A stretch of DNA of 5,549 nucleotides from Sulfurimonas sp. (GTDB lineage Bacteria > Campylobacterota > Campylobacteria > Campylobacterales > Sulfurimonadaceae), in assembly GCA_027063215.1 (NCBI GenBank), contig JAMOSE010000175.1, positions 1-5,549 on the forward strand. Reading direction: 5' to 3'. This document shows positions 1-5,549 of the stretch, piece by piece; positions within the stretch are counted from its first letter, which is position 1; every line of letters begins with the position of its first letter. The notes beneath the pieces are model-generated. The model made no database searches, had not been told where the DNA came from, and worked only from the letters and a program-made list of their open reading frames with translations. The position numbers and the translations under genes were made by a program.

Positions 1-926
1 TCCGTTACAAGTGGTCCTAAAATATAAAAAGGTGCTTCATGACAAAGCTCACGCTGGATCTTCATATTACGCTCAATTTGATTGAGTGGAACGTGACCCG
101 GACCTTCAATCATAACCTGAACATTTTTTTCCCATGCGCGAAGTGTTAACTCACCAAGAACTTTAAGCTCACCAAGCTGTGCATCATCACTTGCATCTGC
201 CAAACAACCCGGACGAAGTGAATCACCTAAAGAGAGACTTACATCATATTTTGCACAGATATCCAAGATATCATCAAATGCAGTGTAAAACGGGTTTTCT
301 CTATGGTAGTGCATCATCCATGCAGCCATGAGGCTTCCACCACGAGATACGATCCCCATTTTACGTTTTGCAACTTTTGGCATAGTCTCAAGTAAAAAAC
401 CTGCGTGAATTGTAAAGTATGAAACACCCTGTTGTGCCTGACGCTCTAAAACCTCAAGCATTACTTCAATTGTAAGGTCTTCAATTTTATTGCCTACATC
501 ATGCAAAATCTGATAAATCGGCACTGTTCCAATTGGGATCTTAGAATTGGCAATAACTGCCTTTCTAATCTCATCAAGATTACCACCTGTACTTAGATCC
601 ATCGCAGTATCTGCCTTATAGTGTTGCGATACCTGTACTTTTTCAATCTCACCCTGCACATCTGAAGCAATTGCAGATGAACCTATATTTGCATTTATTT
701 TACACTTACTTGCAATACCTATCGCCATTGGCTCCAGATTTGTATGATTTACATTTGCAGGTATAATTAATCTTCCTCTTGCTATTTCACTACGAACGAG
801 CTCAGGAGACAAATCTTCTATTTTTGCGACATACTCCATCTCTTGTGTGATGATGCCCTCTTTTGCGTAATACATCTGTGTCCTTACCGGATCATTCTCA
901 CGCTTTTTTACCCATGAAGATCTCAT
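1..926 (-). CDS. thiC: Phosphomethylpyrimidine synthase ThiC, 5' part (3' end beyond the window)
   Basis: ThiC is a cytosolic radical-SAM enzyme that rearranges aminoimidazole ribotide into the hydroxymethylpyrimidine phosphate of thiamine. The visible 308 residues match the family throughout: a TQMYYAKEGIIT-like N-terminus, IPANVNH (about residues 55-61), ADTAMDLSTGG (about 105-115), PIGTVPIYQ, FTIHAG (His174), a VSRGGS stretch, SLGDSLRPG, EGPGHVP (274-280) and CHEAPFYILGPL at the edge. Short-form ThiC proteins are about 430-460 residues, so roughly the last third is missing here, including the CxxCxxxxC iron-sulfur motif expected in that part. The start ATG (926-924) has a strong AGGAG site six bases upstream (933-937, minus strand). 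The gene is transcribed divergently from ispDF. No TPP riboswitch is visible in the leader. Identification is firm; whether the 3' part is intact cannot be judged. Confidence 0.97.
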   Translation of the reverse strand, partial: MRSSWVKKRENDPVRTQMYYAKEGIITQEMEYVAKIEDLSPELVRSEIARGRLIIPANVNHTNLEPMAIGIASKCKINANIGSSAIASDVQGEIEKVQVSQHYKADTAMDLSTGGNLDEIRKAVIANSKIPIGTVPIYQILHDVGNKIEDLTIEVMLEVLERQAQQGVSYFTIHAGFLLETMPKVAKRKMGIVSRGGSLMAAWMMHYHRENPFYTAFDDILDICAKYDVSLSLGDSLRPGCLADASDDAQLGELKVLGELTLRAWEKNVQVMIEGPGHVPLNQIERNMKIQRELCHEAPFYILGPLVT

Positions 927-992
927 AAGTCTCTCCTCAAATTATCTTTTTTCTTTATATATGATGGAAATATAATCAAATAAAGTTAATCT

Positions 993-998
993 AATATA
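993..998 (-). promoter_or_regulatory. thiC: Possible thiC -10 element
   Basis: The minus strand reads TATATT here, preceded by a run of T residues (1008-1016 region read in reverse). This fits the -35-poor, T-rich sigma-70 promoters typical of Campylobacterota. It would give a leader of about 60 nt ahead of the thiC ATG. Two other A/T-rich hexamers lie closer to the gene (around 955-975), so the choice is weak. Confidence 0.3.
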
Positions 999-1049
999 AA
1001 GTGATAAAAATTTTTTACAGACTCAACTGACTCTCAGCCACTATTTTTA

Positions 1050-1068
1050 CTTTTTAAGATTTAAAAAG
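1050..1068. repeat. Perfect 8-bp inverted repeat upstream of the ispDF promoter
   Basis: CTTTTTAA (1050-1057) is separated by GAT from its exact reverse complement TTAAAAAG (1061-1068). The repeat ends 11 bp before the TATAAT box, so it covers the -35 region of the ispDF promoter. It could be an operator for a dimeric repressor. It is not followed by a U-tract suitable for termination, and being nearly all A/T it may also have arisen by chance. Confidence 0.4.
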
Positions 1069-1079
1069 CTTTCGGTGTG

Positions 1080-1085
1080 TATAAT
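1080..1085 (+). promoter_or_regulatory. ispDF: Consensus -10 box of the ispDF-regulator-sat-pgpA operon
   Basis: A perfect TATAAT is preceded by TGTG (1076-1079), close to an extended -10, and by alternating A/T tracts rather than a clear -35 hexamer, as is usual in Campylobacterota. Transcription would begin near 1091-1093, about 24 nt before the TTG start of ispDF. The box lies inside the longest possible reading frame (GTG at 1077), which argues that this longer start is not used. Confidence 0.65.
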
Positions 1086-1103
1086 TTCGTAACACTTTTA
1101 TAC

Positions 1104-1110
1104 GAAAGGG
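1104..1110 (+). promoter_or_regulatory. ispDF: Ribosome binding site deciding the TTG start of ispDF
   Basis: GAAAGGG sits five bases before TTG (1116-1118). No comparable site precedes the upstream in-frame GTG at 1077, which itself overlaps the -10 box. The site therefore fixes the start at 1116 and gives an N-terminus MSDLTLILLAAG, as expected for IspD. Confidence 0.7.
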
Positions 1111-1115
1111 TATCT

Positions 1116-2240
1116 TTGTCTGATTTGACACTCATTTTACTTGCAGCAGGTTCTTCTAGCCGATTTGCACAAGATGTAAAAAAACAATGGCTTAGGATTG
1201 GGCATCAACCACTGTGGCAATTTGTAGCCAAAAGGCTTCAAAAGAGTAATCTTTTTTCTCAAATTATTATTGTTGGAGCTGCAGAAGAGATTGAATTTAT
1301 GAAACAATATGCTTCTTATGAGTTTGTTGCCGGTGGAGCATCAAGACAAGCGTCTCTTCAAAATGCACTTTTACATGCTACAAACAAATATGTACTTGTT
1401 AATGATATAGCGCGTGCATGTATCAGCTCTGCACTTTTAGAACGTATCATCAGTAAAAAAGATGCAGCTGATGTCGTTGTTCCTTATCTTCCTGTTACAG
1501 ATACTATAGTCTATGAAGACAAAACAATAGACAGAGAGAAAGTAAAAAGAGTACAAACGCCTCAACTCTCCCATACAGCAGTACTTAAAAAAGCTCTTGA
1601 TACACAAGAAATTTTTACAGATGAAAGTAGCGCTATTGTAGCAAAAGGTGGCAGTCGTGCTTTTGTTTTAGGTGAAGATAATGCACATAAAATTACCTAT
1701 GCAGATGATCTCAACAAAATTCCTTGTCTTAATCCTCCAAGCAGTGACATACTCAGTGGAAACGGTTTTGATGTACATGCTTTTGATGACAAAGGTGCAA
1801 TGTGGCTTGGTGGCGTAAAAATAGAGTCTGATTTTGGTTTTAAAGCACACAGTGACGGGGATGTTGCCATTCATGCACTTATTGATGCACTTCTTGGAGC
1901 TGCCGGAATGGGCGATATAGGAATGCTTTTTCCTGACAATGATGATGCCTATAAAGGGATAGACTCCAAAGAGTTACTGCAACGTGTAGTTGAGAAGATC
2001 TACAATTTCGGTTTTGAGATAATCAATGCAGATATAACAATAGCAGCACAAAAACCACGTATAGGCAAATACAAACCAGCAATGCGAAAAGTTTTAGCAG
2101 AAATTTTAGGAATTGATCCTTCTCGTATGAATGTTAAAGCAACAACAACAGAAAAACTCGGATTTATCGGAAGAAGTGAAGGTGTTGGCGTACTTGCCAA
2201 TGCAAATTTAAGATATTTAAACTGGAAAATGATAGGATAG
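1116..2240 (+). CDS. ispDF: Bifunctional IspDF: MEP cytidylyltransferase / MEcPP synthase
   Basis: Fused cytosolic enzyme of the MEP isoprenoid pathway. The IspD half couples methylerythritol phosphate to CTP, and the IspF half cyclises CDP-ME 2-phosphate to MEcPP with release of CMP. From the TTG start the protein is 374 residues, a normal IspDF size. IspD spans about 1-205: nucleotide-binding LLAAGSSSR (8-16), the KKQ lysine (K23) and NDIAR with the metal-binding Asp97, where free-standing IspD usually has HDAAR. IspF spans about 213-374: GNGFDVH (215-221) and HSDGDVAIH (245-253), giving metal ligands Asp219, His221 and His253, then GDIG..FPD and TTTEKLGF. A longer GTG start at 1077 adds 13 residues without family support and overlaps the promoter. 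It is the first gene of the operon; the next gene begins one base after its stop. The fusion is common in Campylobacterota and alphaproteobacteria. Confidence 0.96.
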   Translation: MSDLTLILLAAGSSSRFAQDVKKQWLRIGHQPLWQFVAKRLQKSNLFSQIIIVGAAEEIEFMKQYASYEFVAGGASRQASLQNALLHATNKYVLVNDIARACISSALLERIISKKDAADVVVPYLPVTDTIVYEDKTIDREKVKRVQTPQLSHTAVLKKALDTQEIFTDESSAIVAKGGSRAFVLGEDNAHKITYADDLNKIPCLNPPSSDILSGNGFDVHAFDDKGAMWLGGVKIESDFGFKAHSDGDVAIHALIDALLGAAGMGDIGMLFPDNDDAYKGIDSKELLQRVVEKIYNFGFEIINADITIAAQKPRIGKYKPAMRKVLAEILGIDPSRMNVKATTTEKLGFIGRSEGVGVLANANLRYLNWKMIG

Positions 2241-2241
2241 T

Positions 2242-3129
2242 ATGAAAATATTAATTATAGAAAATGAAGTATATTTAGCGCAAAGTATTGCAACAAAACT
2301 CGGTGAACTTGGTCACATATGTGAAATGTGTACATCAACAAAAGATGCTATAAGAAGTAACAACTACGATGTTGTTTTACTCTCTACAAACATTAATGGA
2401 CAGGATTTTCATCCGGTAATTGAGACATTTAAGAACTCTATTGTTATTTTGATGGTTTCTTATATATCCAATGACACTGTTTCAAAACCCCTTGCAGCAG
2501 GCGCAAAAGATTATATTTTAAAGCCTTTTATGATTGAAGAACTTGTACGTAAAATAGATCACTATCAGGATTATGAAAAACTTAAAAAAAGAAATAAAGC
2601 ATATGAAAAATATCTTACACATACCTTTGCAGATGCTAAACACGGTCAGGATCTAGATACTATTGAACTTCCACTTTTCGTATCATCAAATTTCCAAAAA
2701 TATGCAGATGCATTTGCATTTGAATATGCACAAAAACAAAACCTTCCTCTCCATTTTCTCTCTTTAAGTGATACAAAAGCGCTTAGTGAGATAGAGTCAC
2801 TGCCACAGAATTCCATTATCTACATTATTGACTATCAAACACTTAAAAAAGCAGATAAAAAACTCTTTTGTGAAATAATAGCAGACAAAAAAGCAATTAT
2901 CGTTAGCAGCGATAAGATCGAAGATGTAGAATATCCGGTACTTGAGATCAGAAGTGAGAGTAATGTCTTTGACAAAGGAGAAATTCTCCCTATTGAAGAT
3001 TATGTAAAATTCATTGTACTCAACTATCAAGATAAATATCCAGATACAGAACTCTCTAAGAAACTGGGTATTAGCAGAAAAAGCCTCTGGGAAAAGAGAA
3101 AGAAATATGACATCGTCAAGAAAAAATAA
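2242..3129 (+). CDS. Orphan atypical response regulator, HP1021/Cj1608 (CemR) family
   Basis: A 295-residue DNA-binding regulator. Residues 1-115 form a CheY-like receiver with E7-N8-E9 at the acidic pocket, S73, and K94-P95-F96 (the usual Lys-Pro). The phospho-acceptor position is Ser48 (DVVLLS, five residues before Gly53), so classical Asp phosphorylation is not possible. A charged helical linker (about 104-130) leads to a middle domain (about 140-255) without known catalytic motifs. The C-terminus (about 269-291) is a Fis/NtrC-type helix-turn-helix, LSKKLGISRKSLWEKR. There are three cysteines: C27, C30 and C210. No histidine kinase is nearby. HP1021 of Helicobacter is reported to bind oriC and respond to redox state, and Cj1608 to control energy metabolism; a similar role here is inferred from family and gene order. 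The AGGA site (2234-2237) overlaps the ispDF stop, so the two genes are probably co-translated. Confidence 0.88.
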   Translation: MKILIIENEVYLAQSIATKLGELGHICEMCTSTKDAIRSNNYDVVLLSTNINGQDFHPVIETFKNSIVILMVSYISNDTVSKPLAAGAKDYILKPFMIEELVRKIDHYQDYEKLKKRNKAYEKYLTHTFADAKHGQDLDTIELPLFVSSNFQKYADAFAFEYAQKQNLPLHFLSLSDTKALSEIESLPQNSIIYIIDYQTLKKADKKLFCEIIADKKAIIVSSDKIEDVEYPVLEIRSESNVFDKGEILPIEDYVKFIVLNYQDKYPDTELSKKLGISRKSLWEKRKKYDIVKKK

Positions 3130-4297
3130 AACACTCTACATTGATAAAGAGGCAGCTTCAGCATTAGAACTTGTCGATGACGGACTTCTTTATCCCGTAA
3201 CAAAACTGATGAATGAAGCAGAGTCTGCAGAGGTTTTAAAAAGTGGGCTTATTCATGGGAAGTCTTTTCCTTTTCCTTTTGTACTTGCACCCTCAGGCAA
3301 AAAAAATGAAGAGATTATCGCATCCCTTGAAGTTGGTGAAGAGATCACTATCCTCTGCGATAAAGAAGAGTTTGCCATTTTAACTGTCGAAGAGACTTTT
3401 AAAATTGACCCATATGAGCGTATTAAGCATATCTATGGGACTGATGATACAAGTCATCCCGGTGTTATGGCTACCATTAAAAGAATTGGACACTGGGCAA
3501 TTAGTGGTAAATATACAATTCTTAACAAAACACAAAACATAAATAAAAAAAAGATTACCAAAGCAAAAGAGCTTGTCGGTGCGACGCATACCAGCTCACT
3601 TGTAATGGGGGCAAACCCTTTGCATCGGGCACATGAACGTCTTATTCGCCAGACACTAGAGACAACGGATCTTCTCATTATTTTTCTCTTAAAACCCTAT
3701 GACAGTGCAAATATTGCATTCGACATAAGAAAAGAGGCACTGGAATTTTTTATTAATAATTTCTTACCAAAAAACCGTGTTATAATTGTACCACTTGAGA
3801 ACAGCTATATCTTTGCAGGCTACAATGAGATTATCATTGATGCTATTGTTGCAAAGAACTATGGATGTAACAGATTAACCATTGGACGAAATCATGCCGG
3901 ACTAGGACTCTTTTACGACTGCAATTCAAATAAATCAATTGTTGATAAAGTAACGGGTATAGATATAGAAATAGTTGTTGCAAGTGAGTATGTTTACTGT
4001 GATGAGTGTAAAACACTTGTCAGTAAAAACACTTGTCCCCATGGTCAACACCATCAAATCTCTTACCATGCAGACTCTATTTTAGCACTTTTAGAAGCAG
4101 GCTTACTGCCGCCGGCAGTTCTTATGAGAAAAGAGCTCAGTGCCTTTATCCTCTCCAAACTCATTCCAAACAGATTTAAAAATCTTGAAAAACTCTACTA
4201 TGACACATTCCCTGTTCAAGGATTACTCGAAGAGCATACAGAAAAAGATTTTTATCTTGAGCTTATGAAGCTCTATCAAACAACTTCTCTAACATAA
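3107..4297 (+). CDS. Sulfate adenylyltransferase (Sat)-family protein with altered active site
   Basis: A 396-residue protein collinear with ATP sulfurylase. It has a PUA-like N-terminal domain (LMNEAES, FPFPFVLAPSG, then HPGV) and a nucleotidyltransferase core with NPLHRAH (His173, His176), AGYNE (237-241), KNYGC and IGRNHAG (259-265). C298, C301, C310 and nearby H312/H315/H316 form a probable zinc site. True Sat makes adenosine phosphosulfate from ATP and sulfate. Here the sulfate-binding QTRN is MGAN (167-170), GPREA is GYNE, GRDHAG is GRNHAG and SGTxxR is SYHADS (319-324), so sulfate activation is doubtful. The ATP-side HxxH is kept, so another nucleotidyl transfer is possible. The start ATG at 3107 gives a 23-nt overlap with the regulator; a longer start at 3014 would overlap by 116 nt and adds only out-of-frame regulator sequence. 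The reading frame is intact, so this is not a pseudogene. Databases probably call it sat. Confidence 0.85.
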   Translation: MTSSRKNKTLYIDKEAASALELVDDGLLYPVTKLMNEAESAEVLKSGLIHGKSFPFPFVLAPSGKKNEEIIASLEVGEEITILCDKEEFAILTVEETFKIDPYERIKHIYGTDDTSHPGVMATIKRIGHWAISGKYTILNKTQNINKKKITKAKELVGATHTSSLVMGANPLHRAHERLIRQTLETTDLLIIFLLKPYDSANIAFDIRKEALEFFINNFLPKNRVIIVPLENSYIFAGYNEIIIDAIVAKNYGCNRLTIGRNHAGLGLFYDCNSNKSIVDKVTGIDIEIVVASEYVYCDECKTLVSKNTCPHGQHHQISYHADSILALLEAGLLPPAVLMRKELSAFILSKLIPNRFKNLEKLYYDTFPVQGLLEEHTEKDFYLELMKLYQTTSLT

Positions 4298-4305
4298 GGA
4301 TAACA

Positions 4306-4815
4306 ATGAATTGGTTTTTTTTAACAGTAGGATACAGTGGTCTCTCACCAAAAGCACCTGGAACAATGGGTACTTTGGTCTCACTGCCACTCGGTATGCT
4401 TATACTTCTTTATTTTGATACTACTACCCTGTTTTTGGCAGCTTCTCTTATCTCAATAATTGCTATTAAAGTCATTAATGAGTATGAAGAAGAGTCTGGT
4501 ACACACGACAATCAAAAAATCGTCATTGATGAACTTGCAGGTATGTGGTTTGCCCTTTCAGTAGCACCGGCAATCAGTATCTCTGCCAATCAGCTCTTTG
4601 ATCTGCAAAATGGATTTTTAATTCAGTCACTCCTCTCATTTGCCCTTTTTCGTGCTTTTGACATTACAAAACCTTCCATCATAGGGAGAATCGATCGTGA
4701 AGCAAAAGGTGGAGTTGGTGTTATGGGAGATGATATCATCGCAGGATTTGCTGCAGGAATATCTTCTGCTGCACTCTGGCAGGGCTGGCTGGCTCTACAG
4801 GAGTATATTGCTTAA
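4306..4815 (+). CDS. pgpA: Phosphatidylglycerophosphatase A
   Basis: An integral inner-membrane enzyme that dephosphorylates phosphatidylglycerophosphate to phosphatidylglycerol. The 169 residues have the family motifs in order: GLSPKAPGTMGTL (about 12-24), VIDELAGMW with Asp75-Glu76, FRAFDITKP (115-123) and GGVGVMGDD with Asp142-Asp143. Hydrophobic segments occur at about 23-37, 41-56, 76-95, 104-118 and 143-163, consistent with several membrane spans. The length is normal for PgpA. A TAAGGA ribosome site (4295-4300) overlaps the stop of the sat-like gene, eight bases before the ATG, so it is translated from the same mRNA. It is the last gene of the operon and its stop codon lies at the foot of the terminator hairpin. 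Confidence 0.95.
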   Translation: MNWFFLTVGYSGLSPKAPGTMGTLVSLPLGMLILLYFDTTTLFLAASLISIIAIKVINEYEEESGTHDNQKIVIDELAGMWFALSVAPAISISANQLFDLQNGFLIQSLLSFALFRAFDITKPSIIGRIDREAKGGVGVMGDDIIAGFAAGISSAALWQGWLALQEYIA

Positions 4816-4842
4816 AAAAGAAGTCTTTATCAACTTCTTTTT
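4815..4842. terminator. Bidirectional intrinsic terminator between convergent genes
   Basis: AAAAAGAAGT (4815-4824), an 8-nt loop, and its exact complement ACTTCTTTTT (4833-4842) form a perfect 10-bp stem. Read rightward it ends in a T-run just after the pgpA stop. Read leftward it ends in six T residues after the AroE-like gene. The right arm encodes the last residues of the AroE-like protein, so both genes finish within the hairpin. The stem is A/T-rich and may be only moderately efficient. Confidence 0.75.
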
Positions 4843-5549
4843 ATCTCTTCATACGCTTTTTTTGTAAGCTTCTCTAAAAGATCATCATAAGATATATAAG
4901 AACTCTCAAGCTCTACGGCTCGCTGTTTGAGTGCTGAAAACTGCTTTGTATTTTTCATATCAATAGCAGTTTTTGGCAGTTTTTGAATCATTGCAAGGGA
5001 ATCAAGATCTGAAAAATCAAGAACAGCATCAAAAGCCAAGAGATCAACTGGCATATCAGAAGCTATTCTGTTTATATCTGCACTGCTTAGATCTACTTCC
5101 TTTGTAAAAGCCATCAAGGCTTCAAGATCATCATTAAAATAACTCACTTCAAAACCACAAGCAAGAAATGAAAAAGCTTTTGCATAATGGTTTGTACCAA
5201 TAATGGCAATTTTAGACGCATAGAGATCTTTTAAATGTTCCGTTAAAACACGTATGCTAAAAATATCTCCATAAAGCGATTCCTCTTTTTTATAGACAAT
5301 ATCACACATTCCACTCCGTCTGGCAATTGCACTCATATCATCCATCATATCAGGCATCTGTGCAACATATTCACTTGAGATCACAGCACCGTTTACATGT
5401 GATGTTTTCATATTTGTTACCGTAAAATAGAGGTCATCTTCTCGAATATTCATAGGAATGATCATAATATCATCCCCATTTGCCTTAAAAAGCTTGTTAA
5501 GTTTTGCTGAAAAACTACTCGATCCTGCATGCTCACCAATGTAACCAAA
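4830..5549 (-). CDS. AroE-like protein (shikimate dehydrogenase fold), catalytic residues apparently lost; 5' end beyond window
   Basis: The frame is open to the right edge, giving 239 visible residues; shikimate dehydrogenases are about 260-270. An internal ATG at 5465 would remove 28 residues that look like the AroE N-terminus (FGYIG, then a serine-rich loop and NKLFKANG), so the true start is probably just outside the window. Numbering from the edge, an IPMNIREDDL stretch (31-40) resembles the substrate-domain strand after helix 1, and KIAIIGTNHYAKA (113-125) resembles the NADP-binding glycine loop, with GAGGA degenerate. The expected NVTxPxK reads NGAVISS (53-59) and NTD reads IFS (96-98), so the catalytic Lys and Asp are absent. 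The C-terminal part is acidic and helical, with only weak family likeness. AroE assignment rests on overall collinearity and is moderate. Function is unknown. It converges on pgpA and shares its terminator. Confidence 0.6.
   Translation of the reverse strand, partial: FGYIGEHAGSSSFSAKLNKLFKANGDDIMIIPMNIREDDLYFTVTNMKTSHVNGAVISSEYVAQMPDMMDDMSAIARRSGMCDIVYKKEESLYGDIFSIRVLTEHLKDLYASKIAIIGTNHYAKAFSFLACGFEVSYFNDDLEALMAFTKEVDLSSADINRIASDMPVDLLAFDAVLDFSDLDSLAMIQKLPKTAIDMKNTKQFSALKQRAVELESSYISYDDLLEKLTKKAYEEIKRS

Noticed and set aside
971..976. TATAAT on the plus strand, a possible distal promoter for ispDF
   Set aside because: It lies in generally A/T-rich sequence over 100 nt from the gene, and the box at 1080 is far better placed.
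1020..1033. Direct repeat GACTC-AACT-GACTC with 9-bp period
   Set aside because: Too short, only two copies and with no symmetry typical of an operator; no independent support.
1032..1037. CTGAGA on the minus strand upstream of thiC, a hallmark of TPP riboswitches
   Set aside because: The rest of the riboswitch core is not found downstream of it; what follows is A/T-rich sequence. It is best read as a chance hexamer.
1089..1094. GTAACA near the ispDF transcription start, resembling the reported HP1021 box TGTT[TA]C[TA] on the minus strand
   Set aside because: The last position mismatches (G), and short boxes of this kind are expected several times per window by chance; TGTTTCA also occurs inside the regulator gene at 2478.
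1668..1874. Minus-strand open frame opposite ispDF, and similar ones at 2000-2200, 2797-3030, 3380-3589 and 3454-3678
   Set aside because: They lie antisense to well-supported genes, have no ribosome site or family likeness, and look like shadows of the coding strand.
3014..3106. Longer N-terminus for the sat-like protein
   Set aside because: It would overlap the regulator's DNA-binding domain by 116 nt and gives residues unlike any Sat N-terminus.
2242..3129. Reading the regulator as a normal two-component response regulator
   Set aside because: Ser48 replaces the phospho-acceptor Asp, so the usual phospho-relay label would be misleading.

Overview
The window is a gene-dense, low-GC bacterial chromosome segment. 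Gene content and order point to the Campylobacterota (epsilonproteobacteria), most likely a free-living Sulfurimonas/Sulfuricurvum-like relative. The main pointers are a fused IspDF isoprenoid enzyme, followed directly by an orphan response regulator of the HP1021/Cj1608 type, a Sat-family protein and PgpA. From memory this is the same order as Cj1607-Cj1610 in Campylobacter jejuni. The exact genus cannot be fixed from the sequence alone.

Layout: (1) 1-926, minus strand: the N-terminal two-thirds of thiC (thiamine pyrimidine synthase), running off the left edge. (2) 927-1115: divergent intergenic region with an A/T-rich thiC leader, a perfect 8-bp inverted repeat and a consensus TATAAT box for the rightward operon. 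(3) 1116-4815, plus strand: four tightly packed genes, ispDF, response regulator, sat-like and pgpA, with gaps of 1 nt, a 23-nt overlap and 8 nt, so probably one transcript. (4) 4815-4842: a symmetrical hairpin with U-tracts on both sides, shared by the convergent operons. (5) 4830-5549, minus strand: an AroE-like (shikimate dehydrogenase fold) protein running off the right edge, with its catalytic residues apparently lost.

The genes do not form one pathway. ThiC feeds thiamine synthesis, IspDF makes the cyclic diphosphate intermediate of the MEP isoprenoid pathway, and PgpA dephosphorylates phosphatidylglycerophosphate at the membrane. The regulator belongs to a family reported to bind oriC and to control redox and energy genes. 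The unusual theme is that three of the six proteins keep a recognisable enzyme or receiver fold but lack its canonical catalytic residues. The response regulator has Ser in place of the phospho-acceptor Asp and what looks like an eroded NtrC AAA+ domain. The Sat-like protein lacks the sulfate-binding QTRN and SGT motifs. The AroE-like protein lacks the catalytic Lys/Asp pair. These are the best candidates for undescribed function here. No mobile element, CRISPR array, tRNA or rRNA is seen.
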